A DNA stretch of 22,311 nucleotides, from NCBI GenBank assembly GCA_944388685.1, contig CALXJS010000027.1:1-22311 (forward strand). Direction: 5' to 3'. The notes beneath the pieces are model-generated. The model saw only the letters and a list, made by a program, of their open reading frames with translations, did not search any database and was not told the DNA's origin. This stretch comes from an uncultured Clostridia bacterium (GTDB lineage: Bacteria > Bacillota_A > Clostridia > TANB77 > CAG-508). Below are positions 8,414 through 16,600 of the stretch, piece after piece. The position numbers and the translations under genes were made by a program. The stretch's first letter is position 1; every line of letters starts with the position of its first letter.

Positions 8414-9350
8414 ATGTTTGAAGTAAAAAATTTTGATGATTGGATGGAGGACATTGAATCTGGAAAATTTGGTAGTGGAGCAAGTGAAAAAGTATGGCTT
8501 ATTAATCCTAAAACAAATGAAAAGGGACTTTTTAAATTTCCAAAAGTGAAAGATAAAGAAAAAGGAATAATAACAGGAGAATATTGGGCAGAAAAACTTG
8601 CTACTGAAATTGGAAAAATGATAGATGTTGAATGTGCTAAAGTTGATATTGGTACATACAACCGGAAGAATAGGTTCAATGAGTTATAATATACTTAATA
8701 GTAAGTATGATACTTTATTTGAAGGTATTTATTTTATTCAAAAACATTATCCATATTATAATAAAAATAAATTAGTGGATACTTATAGTAATATAAAATA
8801 TTCTATACAAATGATAGAAGAAAGTTTATTAGAAGATTATTATTTTGATATAGGGAAAATGTATAAAATGATTATTTTTGATATTTTTATCGGAAATAGT
8901 GATAGACATCATAGTAACTGGGCTATTAAATATAAAAGAGAAAAAAATAAAAATATGACATATGTAACATTAGATTTATGTCCTTTATATGATAATGGTT
9001 CATCATTATGTGCATATGAAGATAATAATGATTTAAATATATTTTTTAAAGATAAAATGAAATTTGAGGCGTTAGTAAATACAAAATCAAAATCTGCAAT
9101 AGGATGGAAAAATGAAAGACCAATTAGACACTTCGAATTATTAAAAAAAATAAGAGATAATAACTATGATTTAACAATAACATATATAGAAAAAATTAAG
9201 AATAATATTAATGAAAAGAGTTTAGACAAAATCTTAAAAGAATTCGATAATAATATAATAAATAAAGATATGAAAAGATTATTAAAAATGTATCTTTTAG
9301 AACGAAGGAAAAGAATGTTACAAATATATAATTTGAAAGATGAGGAGTAG
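8414..9350 (+). pseudogene. HipA-like Ser/Thr kinase, broken by a single-base frameshift
   Basis: Two overlapping frames form one protein. The first (8414-8689) gives the N-lobe (FDDWMEDI, WLINPKTNEKGLFKFPK, GEYWAEKLATEIGK). The second picks up at GGA 8664 and gives the rest. Removing one C of the CC at 8662-8663 joins KVDIGTYN to GRIGSMSYNIL and yields a 311-residue kinase. The C-lobe has the HipA-type catalytic loop GNSDRHHSN and the metal site PLYDNGSSL. HipA kinases phosphorylate translation targets, often aminoacyl-tRNA synthetases, causing growth arrest. No HipA N-subdomain is attached; the downstream gene looks like that part. An intact start (GGAGG before ATG 8414) suggests recent loss. 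Sequencing error is possible. The second frame alone, from ATG 8625, would lack the N-lobe. Confidence 0.85.
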
Positions 9351-9354
9351 AAAA

Positions 9355-9708
9355 ATGGAAAAAGATTTGGTATATTTAGTTTGGAAAGATGTGAATACTG
9401 GAGAAAAATATAAAGTGGCAATGTTATATAAAGAAAATAAAAAATATTATTTTAGATATATTCTAGAAAATGTAAAACAAGCACAAGAAAAAGGATTTGA
9501 ACTATTAATTGCATTTCCTCAAATTAATGCAACTTATGAGAATCCACAGTTATTTGCTGTATTTAGTAGTAGATTGCCAGAACCAACGAGACCAGAAATT
9601 AAAGAAATTTTAGAAACTTATGGAATGACTGAATATGATGCGTTTGAATTATTAAAAAGAAGTGGAGCAAAATTACCAACAGATAATTATGAATTTGTAA
9701 AAGAATAA
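9355..9708 (+). CDS. HipA N-subdomain-like (HipS-like / HIRAN-associated) small protein
   Basis: 117 residues. ATG 9355 is preferred over 9340 because GAGGAG precedes it at good spacing and it clears the kinase stop at 9350. The order of motifs matches the N-terminal subdomain of HipA: an opening VYLVWKD strand with G and L/K turns, YYFRYI, LLIAFPQIN, LFAVFSSRLPE, then DAFELLKRSGAKLPTDNYEF, which parallels HipA's NLLPD...FDLLSEIG...GAV segment. In published HipBST systems the separate HipS equals this subdomain and neutralises the HipT kinase. Similar N-terminal halves also occur fused to HIRAN domains; that domain is absent here. By position it is the natural partner, perhaps antitoxin, of the kinase just upstream. 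It stays intact while the kinase is broken. The homology is judged by eye. Confidence 0.7.
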   Translation: MEKDLVYLVWKDVNTGEKYKVAMLYKENKKYYFRYILENVKQAQEKGFELLIAFPQINATYENPQLFAVFSSRLPEPTRPEIKEILETYGMTEYDAFELLKRSGAKLPTDNYEFVKE

Positions 9709-9719
9709 GGAGGAACATT

Positions 9720-10060
9720 ATGGGATCATTTGTAGAAATTAATGACACTTTACAAATAACAAAGGAACAAGGATTTCCAAAAGAATTAGATTGGAGACAA
9801 CATTTAAAAGCACCATATACAGCTGAACAATTTTAAAGATAGGATATTTGAATTTAAAAAAGGCCTAGCATAAGAAATTATCAAATGCCACCAGTAAGAA
9901 ATTTTTTAGTGGAAAACATCAATGGAAAATGGTTATATTGGGGATTGATACATATGTTAGAAGTCAAACAGGACTATATCCATAAAACGACTTCAGAAAA
10001 ATTTAAGATAATCTACATTAACAAACCAGAAGAAATGGAAATGGCGCATAATCTTGTATC
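9720..10060 (+). pseudogene. Remnant of an unknown ~115-residue protein with two compensating frameshifts
   Basis: AAGGAGG precedes ATG 9720, giving MGSFVEINDTLQITKEQGFP... that ends at 9836. One extra T near 9831-9834 moves the frame to KDRIFEFKKGLA. A missing A near 9873 then moves it to IRNYQMPPVRNFLVENINGK...YINKPEEMEMAHNL. Read across the three segments the text is continuous, so this was one gene, in operon with the HipA N-domain-like gene (11-nt gap). The ATG at 9885 is an internal Met, not a true start. The family is not identified. The coding text changes abruptly at about 10055-10062, where an isochorismatase tail begins in another frame, indicating a deletion fusion. Confidence 0.75.
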
Positions 10061-10348
10061 TCAGATAAAGATAAAACAATTGTAATCAATACAAAAGATT
10101 ATCAAATATTTGATAAATCCATCTATTCATCTGTTACAAAAGAACTCATAGAATATGTAGATAATAACCAAATAACAAAAATCTATTTGTGTGGAATCAA
10201 TACAGATTGTTGGGTATTAAAAACAGCATTAGATTTATTTGAATTAGGGTATAATTTTTATTGTAAGATAAAAGAATACATGATAAGATATAAGCAAATA
10301 ATAAAAGGGGATTATAATATTTTTATAGAGCATAACTGCTCGAGATAG
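10061..10348 (+). pseudogene. C-terminal remnant of an isochorismatase-family cysteine hydrolase
   Basis: One frame, without a start, reads TIVINTKDYQIFDKSIYSS, then ITKIYLCGINTDCWVLKTALDLFELGYNFYC. This is the second half of the isochorismatase/nicotinamidase-like fold, including the active-site cysteine in the GxxTDxCV-type motif. The N-terminal Asp-containing strand and the central Lys region are missing, and the final residues differ from the family pattern. The gene lost its 5' half by fusion to the preceding broken gene. It has no plausible ribosome binding site and is unlikely to be translated. Confidence 0.75.
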
Positions 10349-10359
10349 GAGGAATTTTT

Positions 10360-10932
10360 ATGAAAAAAGATTTAGGCGTAAAACCTTATGTATTTCCAAT
10401 GCCGGTATTAATGATTGCAACATATGGCGAAAATGAAAAGGTAGATGTTATGAACATGGCCTGGGGAGGTATTTGTGACAATAATATGGTTGCTTTAAAT
10501 ATTACAGAAAGCCACAAAACAGCTAAAAATATAAAAGAAAGAAAAGCCTTTACATTAAGTATAGCAGATATAGACCATTTAGAAGAATCAGACTTTTTTG
10601 GAACAGCATCTGGAAATACGATGGAAGATAAATTTGAGAGAACAGGAATGCATGCTATCAAAAGTACAAGAGTAGATGCACCAATTATTGAAGAATATCC
10701 AATTACTTTAGAATGTAAAGTAGCAGAATTACAACATGAATCATACGGTTTCAGAGTTTTAGGAGAAATCGTAAATGTTGTAGCAGATGAAAAAGTTTTA
10801 GATGAAAATGGTAAAGTTGACCCTACAAAAATTAATGCTTTTGTATTTGACCAATATCAAAATGGATATTATAAAATTGGAGAAAAAGTAGGACAAGCTT
10901 GGAATAGCGGAAAGAAATTTATGAATAAATAA
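10360..10932 (+). CDS. Flavin reductase-like (flavoredoxin-type) FMN-binding protein
   Basis: 190 residues, ATG 10360 behind AGGAGG. It has the split-barrel flavin reductase/flavoredoxin pattern: VFPMPVLMIATYGENEKVDVMNMAWGG near the N-terminus, where related proteins bind FMN, then MVALNITESHKTAKNIKERKAFTLSIA, GTASGNTMEDKFERTG, PIIEEYPITLECKV and GEIVNVVADE. Members bind FMN and pass electrons from NAD(P)H or other donors to flavin or iron. The partner here is unknown. It is the only intact gene between 8.4 and 12.0 kb besides the HipA N-domain-like one. It lies 12 nt after the isochorismatase remnant, so it may have been part of the same transcript. Confidence 0.9.
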   Translation: MKKDLGVKPYVFPMPVLMIATYGENEKVDVMNMAWGGICDNNMVALNITESHKTAKNIKERKAFTLSIADIDHLEESDFFGTASGNTMEDKFERTGMHAIKSTRVDAPIIEEYPITLECKVAELQHESYGFRVLGEIVNVVADEKVLDENGKVDPTKINAFVFDQYQNGYYKIGEKVGQAWNSGKKFMNK

Positions 10933-10952
10933 GGATAACACATATCACATAA

Positions 10953-10977
10953 ATAGAGTTACTAAAGGTAACTCTAT
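10953..10977 (+). terminator. Hairpin after flavin reductase gene
   Basis: Perfect 10-bp stem ATAGAGTTAC / GTAACTCTAT with loop TAAAG, 20 nt after the stop codon. The 3' side has only a short T/A-rich tail, so termination is likely but not strong. Confidence 0.6.
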
Positions 10978-11122
10978 TATCTGTTACAACTCAGTCTAAA
11001 ATTCCTCGAAGACATAGATATTATATTTTTCGCTATCCCAACACTTTACGTACTCTAACTAAAATAGTTCCCATGAAACTATTGCTGATTTATTTTAAGG
11101 ATGAAAACTTTTGAAAAAACTA

Positions 11123-11153
11123 TTGACTTAAAGTAAACTTTAAGTGATATAAG
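11123..11153 (+). promoter_or_regulatory. MerR-family promoter/operator (AdhR-like)
   Basis: TTGACT (11123-11128) and TATAAG (11148-11153) are separated by 19 bp, the over-long spacer typical of MerR-activated promoters. The spacer holds an inverted repeat CTTAAAG-TAAA-CTTTAAG (11127-11144; one more A/T pair outside). This is the layout and nearly the sequence known for B. subtilis AdhR sites that respond to formaldehyde/methylglyoxal. No MerR gene is in the window, so the regulator must lie elsewhere or be lost. It drives the aldo-keto reductase remnant. Confidence 0.8.
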
Positions 11154-11212
11154 GTAAGTATGTATAAATGTGAGGACGGTTTCGCAAATATAAAAAAAGG
11201 GGGAAAGAAGAA

Positions 11213-12003
11213 ATGGATTATCGAATAAATCGTAGAACAGGAGACAAAATTAGTGTTATTGGATTAGGTGCTAGTTCTATTTCACAAGCAGGAGAAAAAG
11301 AAGGAATAGAGACTTTAAAAATGGCATTTGATAATGGAATTAATTATTTTGATTTAGCAGGTGGAGACGCAGAATGTTTTCCGTATTATGGAAAAGCTTT
11401 TGAAAGTGTGAGAGATAAAGTGATATATCAAATTCATTTTGGAGCAAACTATGAAACAGGAAGTTATGGTTGGACGACTAATTTAGAGAAAGTAAAAAAA
11501 TCAATTGCATGGCAATTAGAACAATTAAGAACAGACTATATTGATTATGGATTTATTCATTGTATAGATGAAGAAAGTGACTGGAATGCATATCAAAAAA
11601 ATGGTATATTAGACTATATTAAGGAATTAAAAGAAAAAGGAATCGTAAAACACATTGGGATTTCTTCTCATACACCTGAACTAGTGCATAAAGCATTAGA
11701 TACAGGGCTAATTGATATGCCTTAGATAAACCAGGTGTATTAACAGTACTTCCAGGAATCAGAGGAAAAGAAGATTTAGAAGAAATTTTACAATTCAATA
11801 AAGCAACTGATGAAGAAAAAGATTATTCTATTATTAGTGAATTTACACCACCAGAAGCAACAGGAAAATGTGTATATTGTAACCACTGTGAACCTTGTCC
11901 TATGGGATTAGATATTGGGTTGATTAATAAATATTATGATTTATCAAGAGCAGGAGATATATTAGCAAAAGACCATTACAAAAAAGTTGATTTAACATTC
12001 TAG
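11213..12003 (+). pseudogene. Aldo-keto reductase with C-terminal Cys cluster, internal deletion
   Basis: ATG 11213 follows AAGGGGG. The first part (170 codons) has AKR features: ISVIGLGASS, the NGINYFDLAGG strand with the catalytic-region Asp, TDYIDYGFIHCID, and KGIVKHIGISSH. It stops at TAG 11723, just after LIDM. The frame starting at 11722 then reads LDKPGVLTVLPGIRG, the late AKR strand, and ends with CVYCNHCEPCPMGLDI, a ferredoxin-like Cys cluster, and the stop at 12001. The middle of the barrel (probably 70-90 residues, usually a LMFSxNP...MKPFGGG stretch) is gone and the frame is shifted, so no active enzyme is expected. Intact relatives are about 340-370 residues and reduce reactive aldehydes. 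Confidence 0.85.
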
Positions 12004-12025
12004 GAATTTTAATTCCTAGAATGTT
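11994..12025. terminator. Perfect palindrome over the end of the aldo-keto reductase remnant
   Basis: Arms 11994-12008 and 12011-12025 are exact reverse complements (15 bp, AACATTCTAGGAATT on the left) with a 2-nt centre, and TTAAAA follows. The stop codon lies inside the left arm. It probably acts as a transcription end, perhaps in both directions. Confidence 0.65.
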
Positions 12026-12146
12026 AAAATACGTTGCACAGAAAAATTGCTACGCAATTTTTGCATCGACAATATCTTCACAGGATTTTTGTACACTGAA
12101 CTGTAACTTTTTATTCCTATCATTTTTCTTTATTTTATAAAAAATG
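12026..12146. other. Gene-free structured spacer before the car promoter
   Basis: No ORF is visible. It starts with a perfect 9-bp hairpin AAAAATTGC-TAC-GCAATTTTT (12042-12062), a terminator-like element. A more balanced-composition block follows (about 12063-12110) with short partial repeats of CACAG, GTACAC and ATTTTTG. It resembles a unit of a dispersed repeat, but no second copy exists in this window. Confidence 0.4.
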
Positions 12147-12176
12147 TTGCAATTTATATATATTTTCTGTTATAAT
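12147..12176 (+). promoter_or_regulatory. Candidate sigma-A promoter of the carAB leader
   Basis: TTGCAA (12147-12152), an 18-bp spacer and perfect TATAAT (12171-12176). The start would be near 12183, giving a leader of about 190 nt before carA that contains a short ORF and a terminator. Confidence 0.6.
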
Positions 12177-12210
12177 AATAAAGATATAAAATAAAAAAGG
12201 GAGCAAGAAA

Positions 12211-12294
12211 ATGAAAAACTATATAGGAAAAATTAATTTCATAAATATTTCAGCTGTTTTCTTAATAGTTGCTTTATTTTCATTTCCATTTTAG
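12211..12294 (+). CDS. 27-codon leader ORF upstream of carA
   Basis: ATG 12211 follows GGGAGC at workable spacing. The product MKNYIGKINFINISAVFLIV... (27 residues) has a basic start and a hydrophobic Phe-rich end. The RNA from about 12247 on is very U-rich. The TAG stop (12292-12294) directly abuts the terminator stem that begins at 12295, so a ribosome reaching the stop would cover the hairpin. That is the geometry of the enterobacterial pyrBI leader, where UTP-dependent polymerase pausing sets readthrough. Carbamoyl phosphate synthase feeds pyrimidine synthesis, so such control would make sense. Alternatively it is a small membrane peptide in its own right. Confidence 0.5.
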   Translation: MKNYIGKINFINISAVFLIVALFSFPF

Positions 12295-12324
12295 ATAAGG
12301 ATGTTTCGTTCCTTATTTTTTTTT
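12295..12324 (+). terminator. Intrinsic terminator / attenuator in the carAB leader
   Basis: Stem ATAAGGA (12295-12301) with TCCTTAT (12310-12316), 8-nt loop, followed by an uninterrupted T run to 12324. It lies 48 nt before carA and after the car promoter, so it must be read through or bypassed for carAB expression unless another promoter exists. No PyrR-binding consensus or competing antiterminator was found by eye. Confidence 0.75.
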
Positions 12325-12371
12325 GTCATTTACAATATATACAAATTTATCATATATGGATGGAGGTTAAT

Positions 12372-13460
12372 ATGAAAGAATTCAACAAAAAAATTGTACT
12401 AGAAGATGGAGAAGAATATTTAGGGTATGGATTTGGAGCAGACAAAGAAGCTATTTGTGAAATTGTGTTTAATACCTCAATGGTAGGATATCAAGAAATT
12501 GTTTCAGACCCATCATATACCTATCAAATGGTAGTGATGACATATCCATTAATCGGAAACTATGGAATCACAGATGAAGATTATGAAACCAAACAACCAA
12601 CGATTGGCGGAATGGTAGTTAGAGAATATAATGATTTACCAAGTAATTTTCGCTATACCAAAACATTATCAGAATATTTAGAAGAAAATGATATACCAGG
12701 AATTTCAGGCGTAGATACAAGAAAATTAACGAGAAGTATCAGAAATAAAGGAAGTAGAAAGGTTATCATCACAGATATTACAACTAGTAAAGAAGATGCG
12801 TTAAAAAAATTAAATGCATATGATATTCCAAAAGATGCAGTATCAAAAGTAAGTTGCAAAAAGAAATGGTATTCTAGAACAGCAAACTATAAATATAATG
12901 TAGTAGCAGTTGATTGTGGTATTAAGTTAAATATCATAAGAAGTTTAAATAAAAGAGGTTGTAATGTAACGATTGTGCCATATAACACAACAGCAAAAGA
13001 AATTGAAAATCTAAAACCAGATGGAATCTTTTTATCAAATGGACCAGGAGATCCAGAAGATGTAAAAGAAGTTATCAAGCTTGTAAAAGAATTAAGGGGA
13101 AAATATCCAATTTTTGGAATTTGCTTAGGCCATCAAATGATTAGCTTAGCATATGGTGCGAAAACATATAAATTAAAATTTGGACATAGAGGTGGAAACC
13201 ATCCAGTATTAAATCTAGAAACAGATAAGATTGAAATTACAAGTCAAAACCATAGTTATGCAGTAGATGAAAAATCTCTAGAAAAAACAGATTTAGTACC
13301 AACACATAAGAATATTTTAGATAATACCATTGAAGGGGTAGAGTGTAAAAAAGATAAAGTATTTAGTGTTCAATACCACCCTGAAAGTGCACCAGGACCA
13401 CAGGATAGTGGATACTTATTCGATAAATTTATCCAAAATTTGGAAGATAATCGCTTTTGA
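12372..13460 (+). CDS. carA: Carbamoyl phosphate synthase small (glutaminase) subunit
   Basis: 362 residues from ATG 12372, which has GGAGG 5 nt upstream; ATG 12360 overlaps that site and is rejected. The subunit hydrolyses glutamine and channels ammonia to CarB for carbamoyl phosphate, the precursor of pyrimidines and arginine. The N-terminal CarA domain shows GYGFGADKEAICEIVFNTSM, PLIGNYG and ISGVDTRKLTR. The C-terminal class I glutamine amidotransferase domain has LSNGPGDP, the nucleophile in GICLGHQ (C251), and QYHPES with H336 and E338, completing the triad. FGHRGGNHPV is also typical. The length is normal (about 360). The last eight or so codons form the left arm of a large inverted repeat that extends to 13561. 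carB follows after 158 nt, a long gap for this gene pair. Confidence 0.97.
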   Translation: MKEFNKKIVLEDGEEYLGYGFGADKEAICEIVFNTSMVGYQEIVSDPSYTYQMVVMTYPLIGNYGITDEDYETKQPTIGGMVVREYNDLPSNFRYTKTLSEYLEENDIPGISGVDTRKLTRSIRNKGSRKVIITDITTSKEDALKKLNAYDIPKDAVSKVSCKKKWYSRTANYKYNVVAVDCGIKLNIIRSLNKRGCNVTIVPYNTTAKEIENLKPDGIFLSNGPGDPEDVKEVIKLVKELRGKYPIFGICLGHQMISLAYGAKTYKLKFGHRGGNHPVLNLETDKIEITSQNHSYAVDEKSLEKTDLVPTHKNILDNTIEGVECKKDKVFSVQYHPESAPGPQDSGYLFDKFIQNLEDNRF

Positions 13461-13561
13461 CGTTGTTACACTTCACTTGAAATCTAATCAACGTATAGAA
13501 CATACGTCTCATAGATTTCAAGCTCGTGTGCCTAGTCAAAAGACGATTCTTTTCCAAATTT
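13436..13561 (+). repeat. 126-nt imperfect hairpin joining carA 3' end to the carA-carB gap
   Basis: Pairings from outside in: 13436-13445 with 13552-13561 (10 bp); 13449-13453 with 13544-13548; 13454-13461 with 13535-13542 (8 bp, CTTTTGAC on the left side); ACAC 13468-13471 with GTGT 13526-13529; 13476-13486 with 13512-13522 (11 bp); 13491-13496 with 13502-13507 around a 5-nt loop. About 44 base pairs in all, too many for chance. The carA stop lies inside. No clear target-site duplication flanks it. It may be a fold-back repeat insertion or an RNA element setting the carA:carB ratio. Confidence 0.8.
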
Positions 13562-13618
13562 AACAGAGTTAAAGCACATCTAAAAATCTAATTTGTATAA
13601 TAGAAAGGAATGAATAAA

Positions 13619-16600
13619 ATGCCAAAAAGAAAAGATATAAAAACCGTACTAGTAATTGGTTCTGGACCAATTGTGATTGGACAAGCAGCAGAATTTGACT
13701 ATGCTGGAACACAAGCTTGTTTAGCACTAAAAGAAGAAGGATATAAAGTTATATTAGTCAATTCCAACCCAGCAACCATTATGACAGATACAGCGATTGC
13801 AGATAAAGTATATATGGAACCATTAACATTAGAATATGTTGCTAAAATTATTAGATATGAAAGACCAGATGCTATTTTACCAGGAATTGGAGGACAAACC
13901 GGATTAAATATCGCTATGCAGTTATATAGAAAAGGGGTTTTACAAGAATGTCAAGTAGAACTTCTAGGAACAAGTAGTGAAAGTATTGAAAAGGCAGAAG
14001 ATAGAGAAAAATTTAAAGAACTATGCCAAGAATTAGGAGAACCTGTCTTAGAATCTATTATTGCAGAATCAGAAGAAGAAGGAATTGCAGCTGCTAATAA
14101 AATTGGATACCCAGTTGTTCTAAGACCAGCTTTTACTTTAGGAGGAACAGGTGGAGGATTTGCAGATAATGAAAAGGAATTAAAAGATTTAATAAAACAT
14201 GCATTAAAACTTTCTCCAGTAAATCAAGTATTAGTAGAAAAAAGCATTAAAGGATATAAAGAAATTGAATATGAGGTAATGAGAGACCATAATGATACTG
14301 CAATAACTATTTGTAACATGGAAAACTTAGATCCAGTAGGTATCCATACAGGAGATTCTATTGTTGTTGCACCAAGTCAAACATTAACAAATAAAGAATA
14401 TCAACTATTAAGAGATAGTGCCTTAAAAATTATTAGAGCCTTAAAAATAGAAGGTGGATGTAATGTTCAATTTGCTTTAGACCCACATTCATTTAACTAT
14501 TATGTAATAGAAGTAAACCCAAGGGTATCTCGTTCATCAGCATTAGCTTCAAAAGCAAGTGGATACCCAATTGCTAGAGTTTCAGCAAAAATAGCAATTG
14601 GTATGCGACTAGAAGAAATCCCATTAGCCAATACACCAGCAAGTTTTGAACCAGCATTAGACTATATTGTTTGTAAAATACCAAGATTTCCATTTGACAA
14701 ATTTACACTTGCTTCAAATAAACTAAGCACACAAATGAAGGCAACAGGAGAAGTCATGAGTGTAGGAAGAACATTTGAAGAAAGTTTATTAAAAGCAATA
14801 AGATCACTAGAAACAGGTGTATGTCATATTTATCATAAGAAATTTGACGAGATGGAAACAGAAGAGATGATGACATACATAAAAGATGGAACAGATGATA
14901 GAATTTATGCTATTGCAGAATTAATGAGAAGAGATGTCGATTTAGGATTAATTTATGACACAACAAAAATTGATATGTTTTTCCTAGAGAAAATAAAAAA
15001 TATTGTAGAAATGGAAAAAGTGTTAAAGCAAAATGTAGGTGATATTGATACATTAAAGGCTGTTAAGAAAATGGGCTTTAGTGACAAATACATTGCCAAA
15101 GTATGGAAGAAAAAAGAAGCAGATATTTATGAATTAAGAAAGAAAAATAATATATATCCTGTATATAAAATGATAGATACTTGTAGTAGCGAATTTGAAA
15201 GCTATGTGCCATATTTCTATTCAACATATGAAGAAGAAAATGAATCAATCGTAAGTGATAAGAAAAAGATTATTGTATTAGGTGCAGGACCAATTAGAAT
15301 TGGACAAGGTGTAGAATTTGACTATTCTACAGTACATGCAGTAAAAACAATTAAAGAAGCAGGATATGAAGCAATCATTATTAATAACAATCCAGAAACC
15401 GTTTCAACAGATTATACAACCAGTGATAAACTATATTTTGAGCCATTAACTGTAGAAGATGTTATGAATATTGTAGAACTAGAAAAACCAGAAGGCGTTG
15501 TAGCAGCTTTAGGTGGACAAACAGCTATTAACCTTGCAGGACCACTTTCAAAATTAGGTGTTAAAATCATTGGTACAGATGTGAATGCTATTGAAAAAGC
15601 AGAAAACAGAGACGCTTTTGAAAGAGTAATGAAAGACTTAAAACTATTACAACCAAGAGGAGAAGCTGTAACCAATATAGAAGATGGAATCAAAGTTGCA
15701 AGTGAAATTGGGTATCCAGTATTAGTAAGACCAAGCTATGTATTAGGTGGAAGAGCAATGCAAATTGTTTCTAATCAAAAAGCGTTAGAAAAATATTTGA
15801 AAACAGCTGTTGAAATCAATACAGAACAACCTGTATTAGTCGATAAATATATAACAGGAAAAGAATTAGAAGTAGACGCTGTATGTGATGGAAAAGATGT
15901 ATTCATACCTGGAATTATGGAACATGTTGAAAAAACAGGAATTCACTCAGGAGATAGTATTAGTGTATATCCAACATTTAGTGTTAGCCAAAAAGCAAAA
16001 GATACAATCATAGATTATACAGTAAAATTAGGATTAGGAATTGGCATTGTTGGATTATATAATATTCAATTTATCGTAGATAAAAATGAAGATGTATATG
16101 TTATTGAGGTAAATCCAAGGTCATCTAGAACAGTACCATTTATTTCAAAATCAACAGGTTACTCTTTAGCAGATATTGGAACATTAGCTATGCTTGGAAA
16201 ATCTTTAAAAGAACAAGGAATAACACAAGTATACCCAAAAGAAAAAGAAAAATGGTATGTAAAAGCACCAGCATTCTCATTCTCAAAATTATCAGGATTA
16301 GATGCAACACTTTCTCCTGAAATGAAATCAACAGGAGAAGCTATTGGATATGATAAAAAATTAACCAGAGCATTATATAAAGCATTACAATCTTCAGGAA
16401 TGAAACTTGCAAACTATGGAACCATATTTGTAACAATAGCAGATAAAGATAAAGAAGAAGCATTACCATTAATTAGAAGATTTTATAATTTAGGATTTAA
16501 TATAGAAGCAACAAAAGGAACCGCTAAATTCTTAAAAGAACATGGCATCAGAACAAGAGTAAAAAAGAAAATTAGTGAAGGTAGTGAGGAAATATTAGAA

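Noticed and set aside
8650..8690. Programmed ribosomal frameshift in the kinase
   Set aside because: No slippery heptamer, no internal Shine-Dalgarno or pseudoknot is apparent; a simple base insertion explains it.
9885..10085. Separate 66-residue gene
   Set aside because: Its Met is internal to a larger broken gene, there is no ribosome site, and its last residues come from out-of-frame isochorismatase DNA.
12177..12371. PyrR-binding element, T-box or riboswitch in the car leader
   Set aside because: No PyrR consensus loop, no T-box sequence and no known aptamer core could be found by eye; only the small ORF and terminator are supported.
13366..13563. Plus-strand 65-codon open frame over the carA end
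   Set aside because: Out-of-frame shadow of carA and of the right arm of the inverted repeat; no ribosome site and no protein-like pattern.
13430..13566. Target-site duplication around the carA-carB inverted repeat
   Set aside because: Flanks ATCCA and AACAG do not match; insertion therefore remains a hypothesis.
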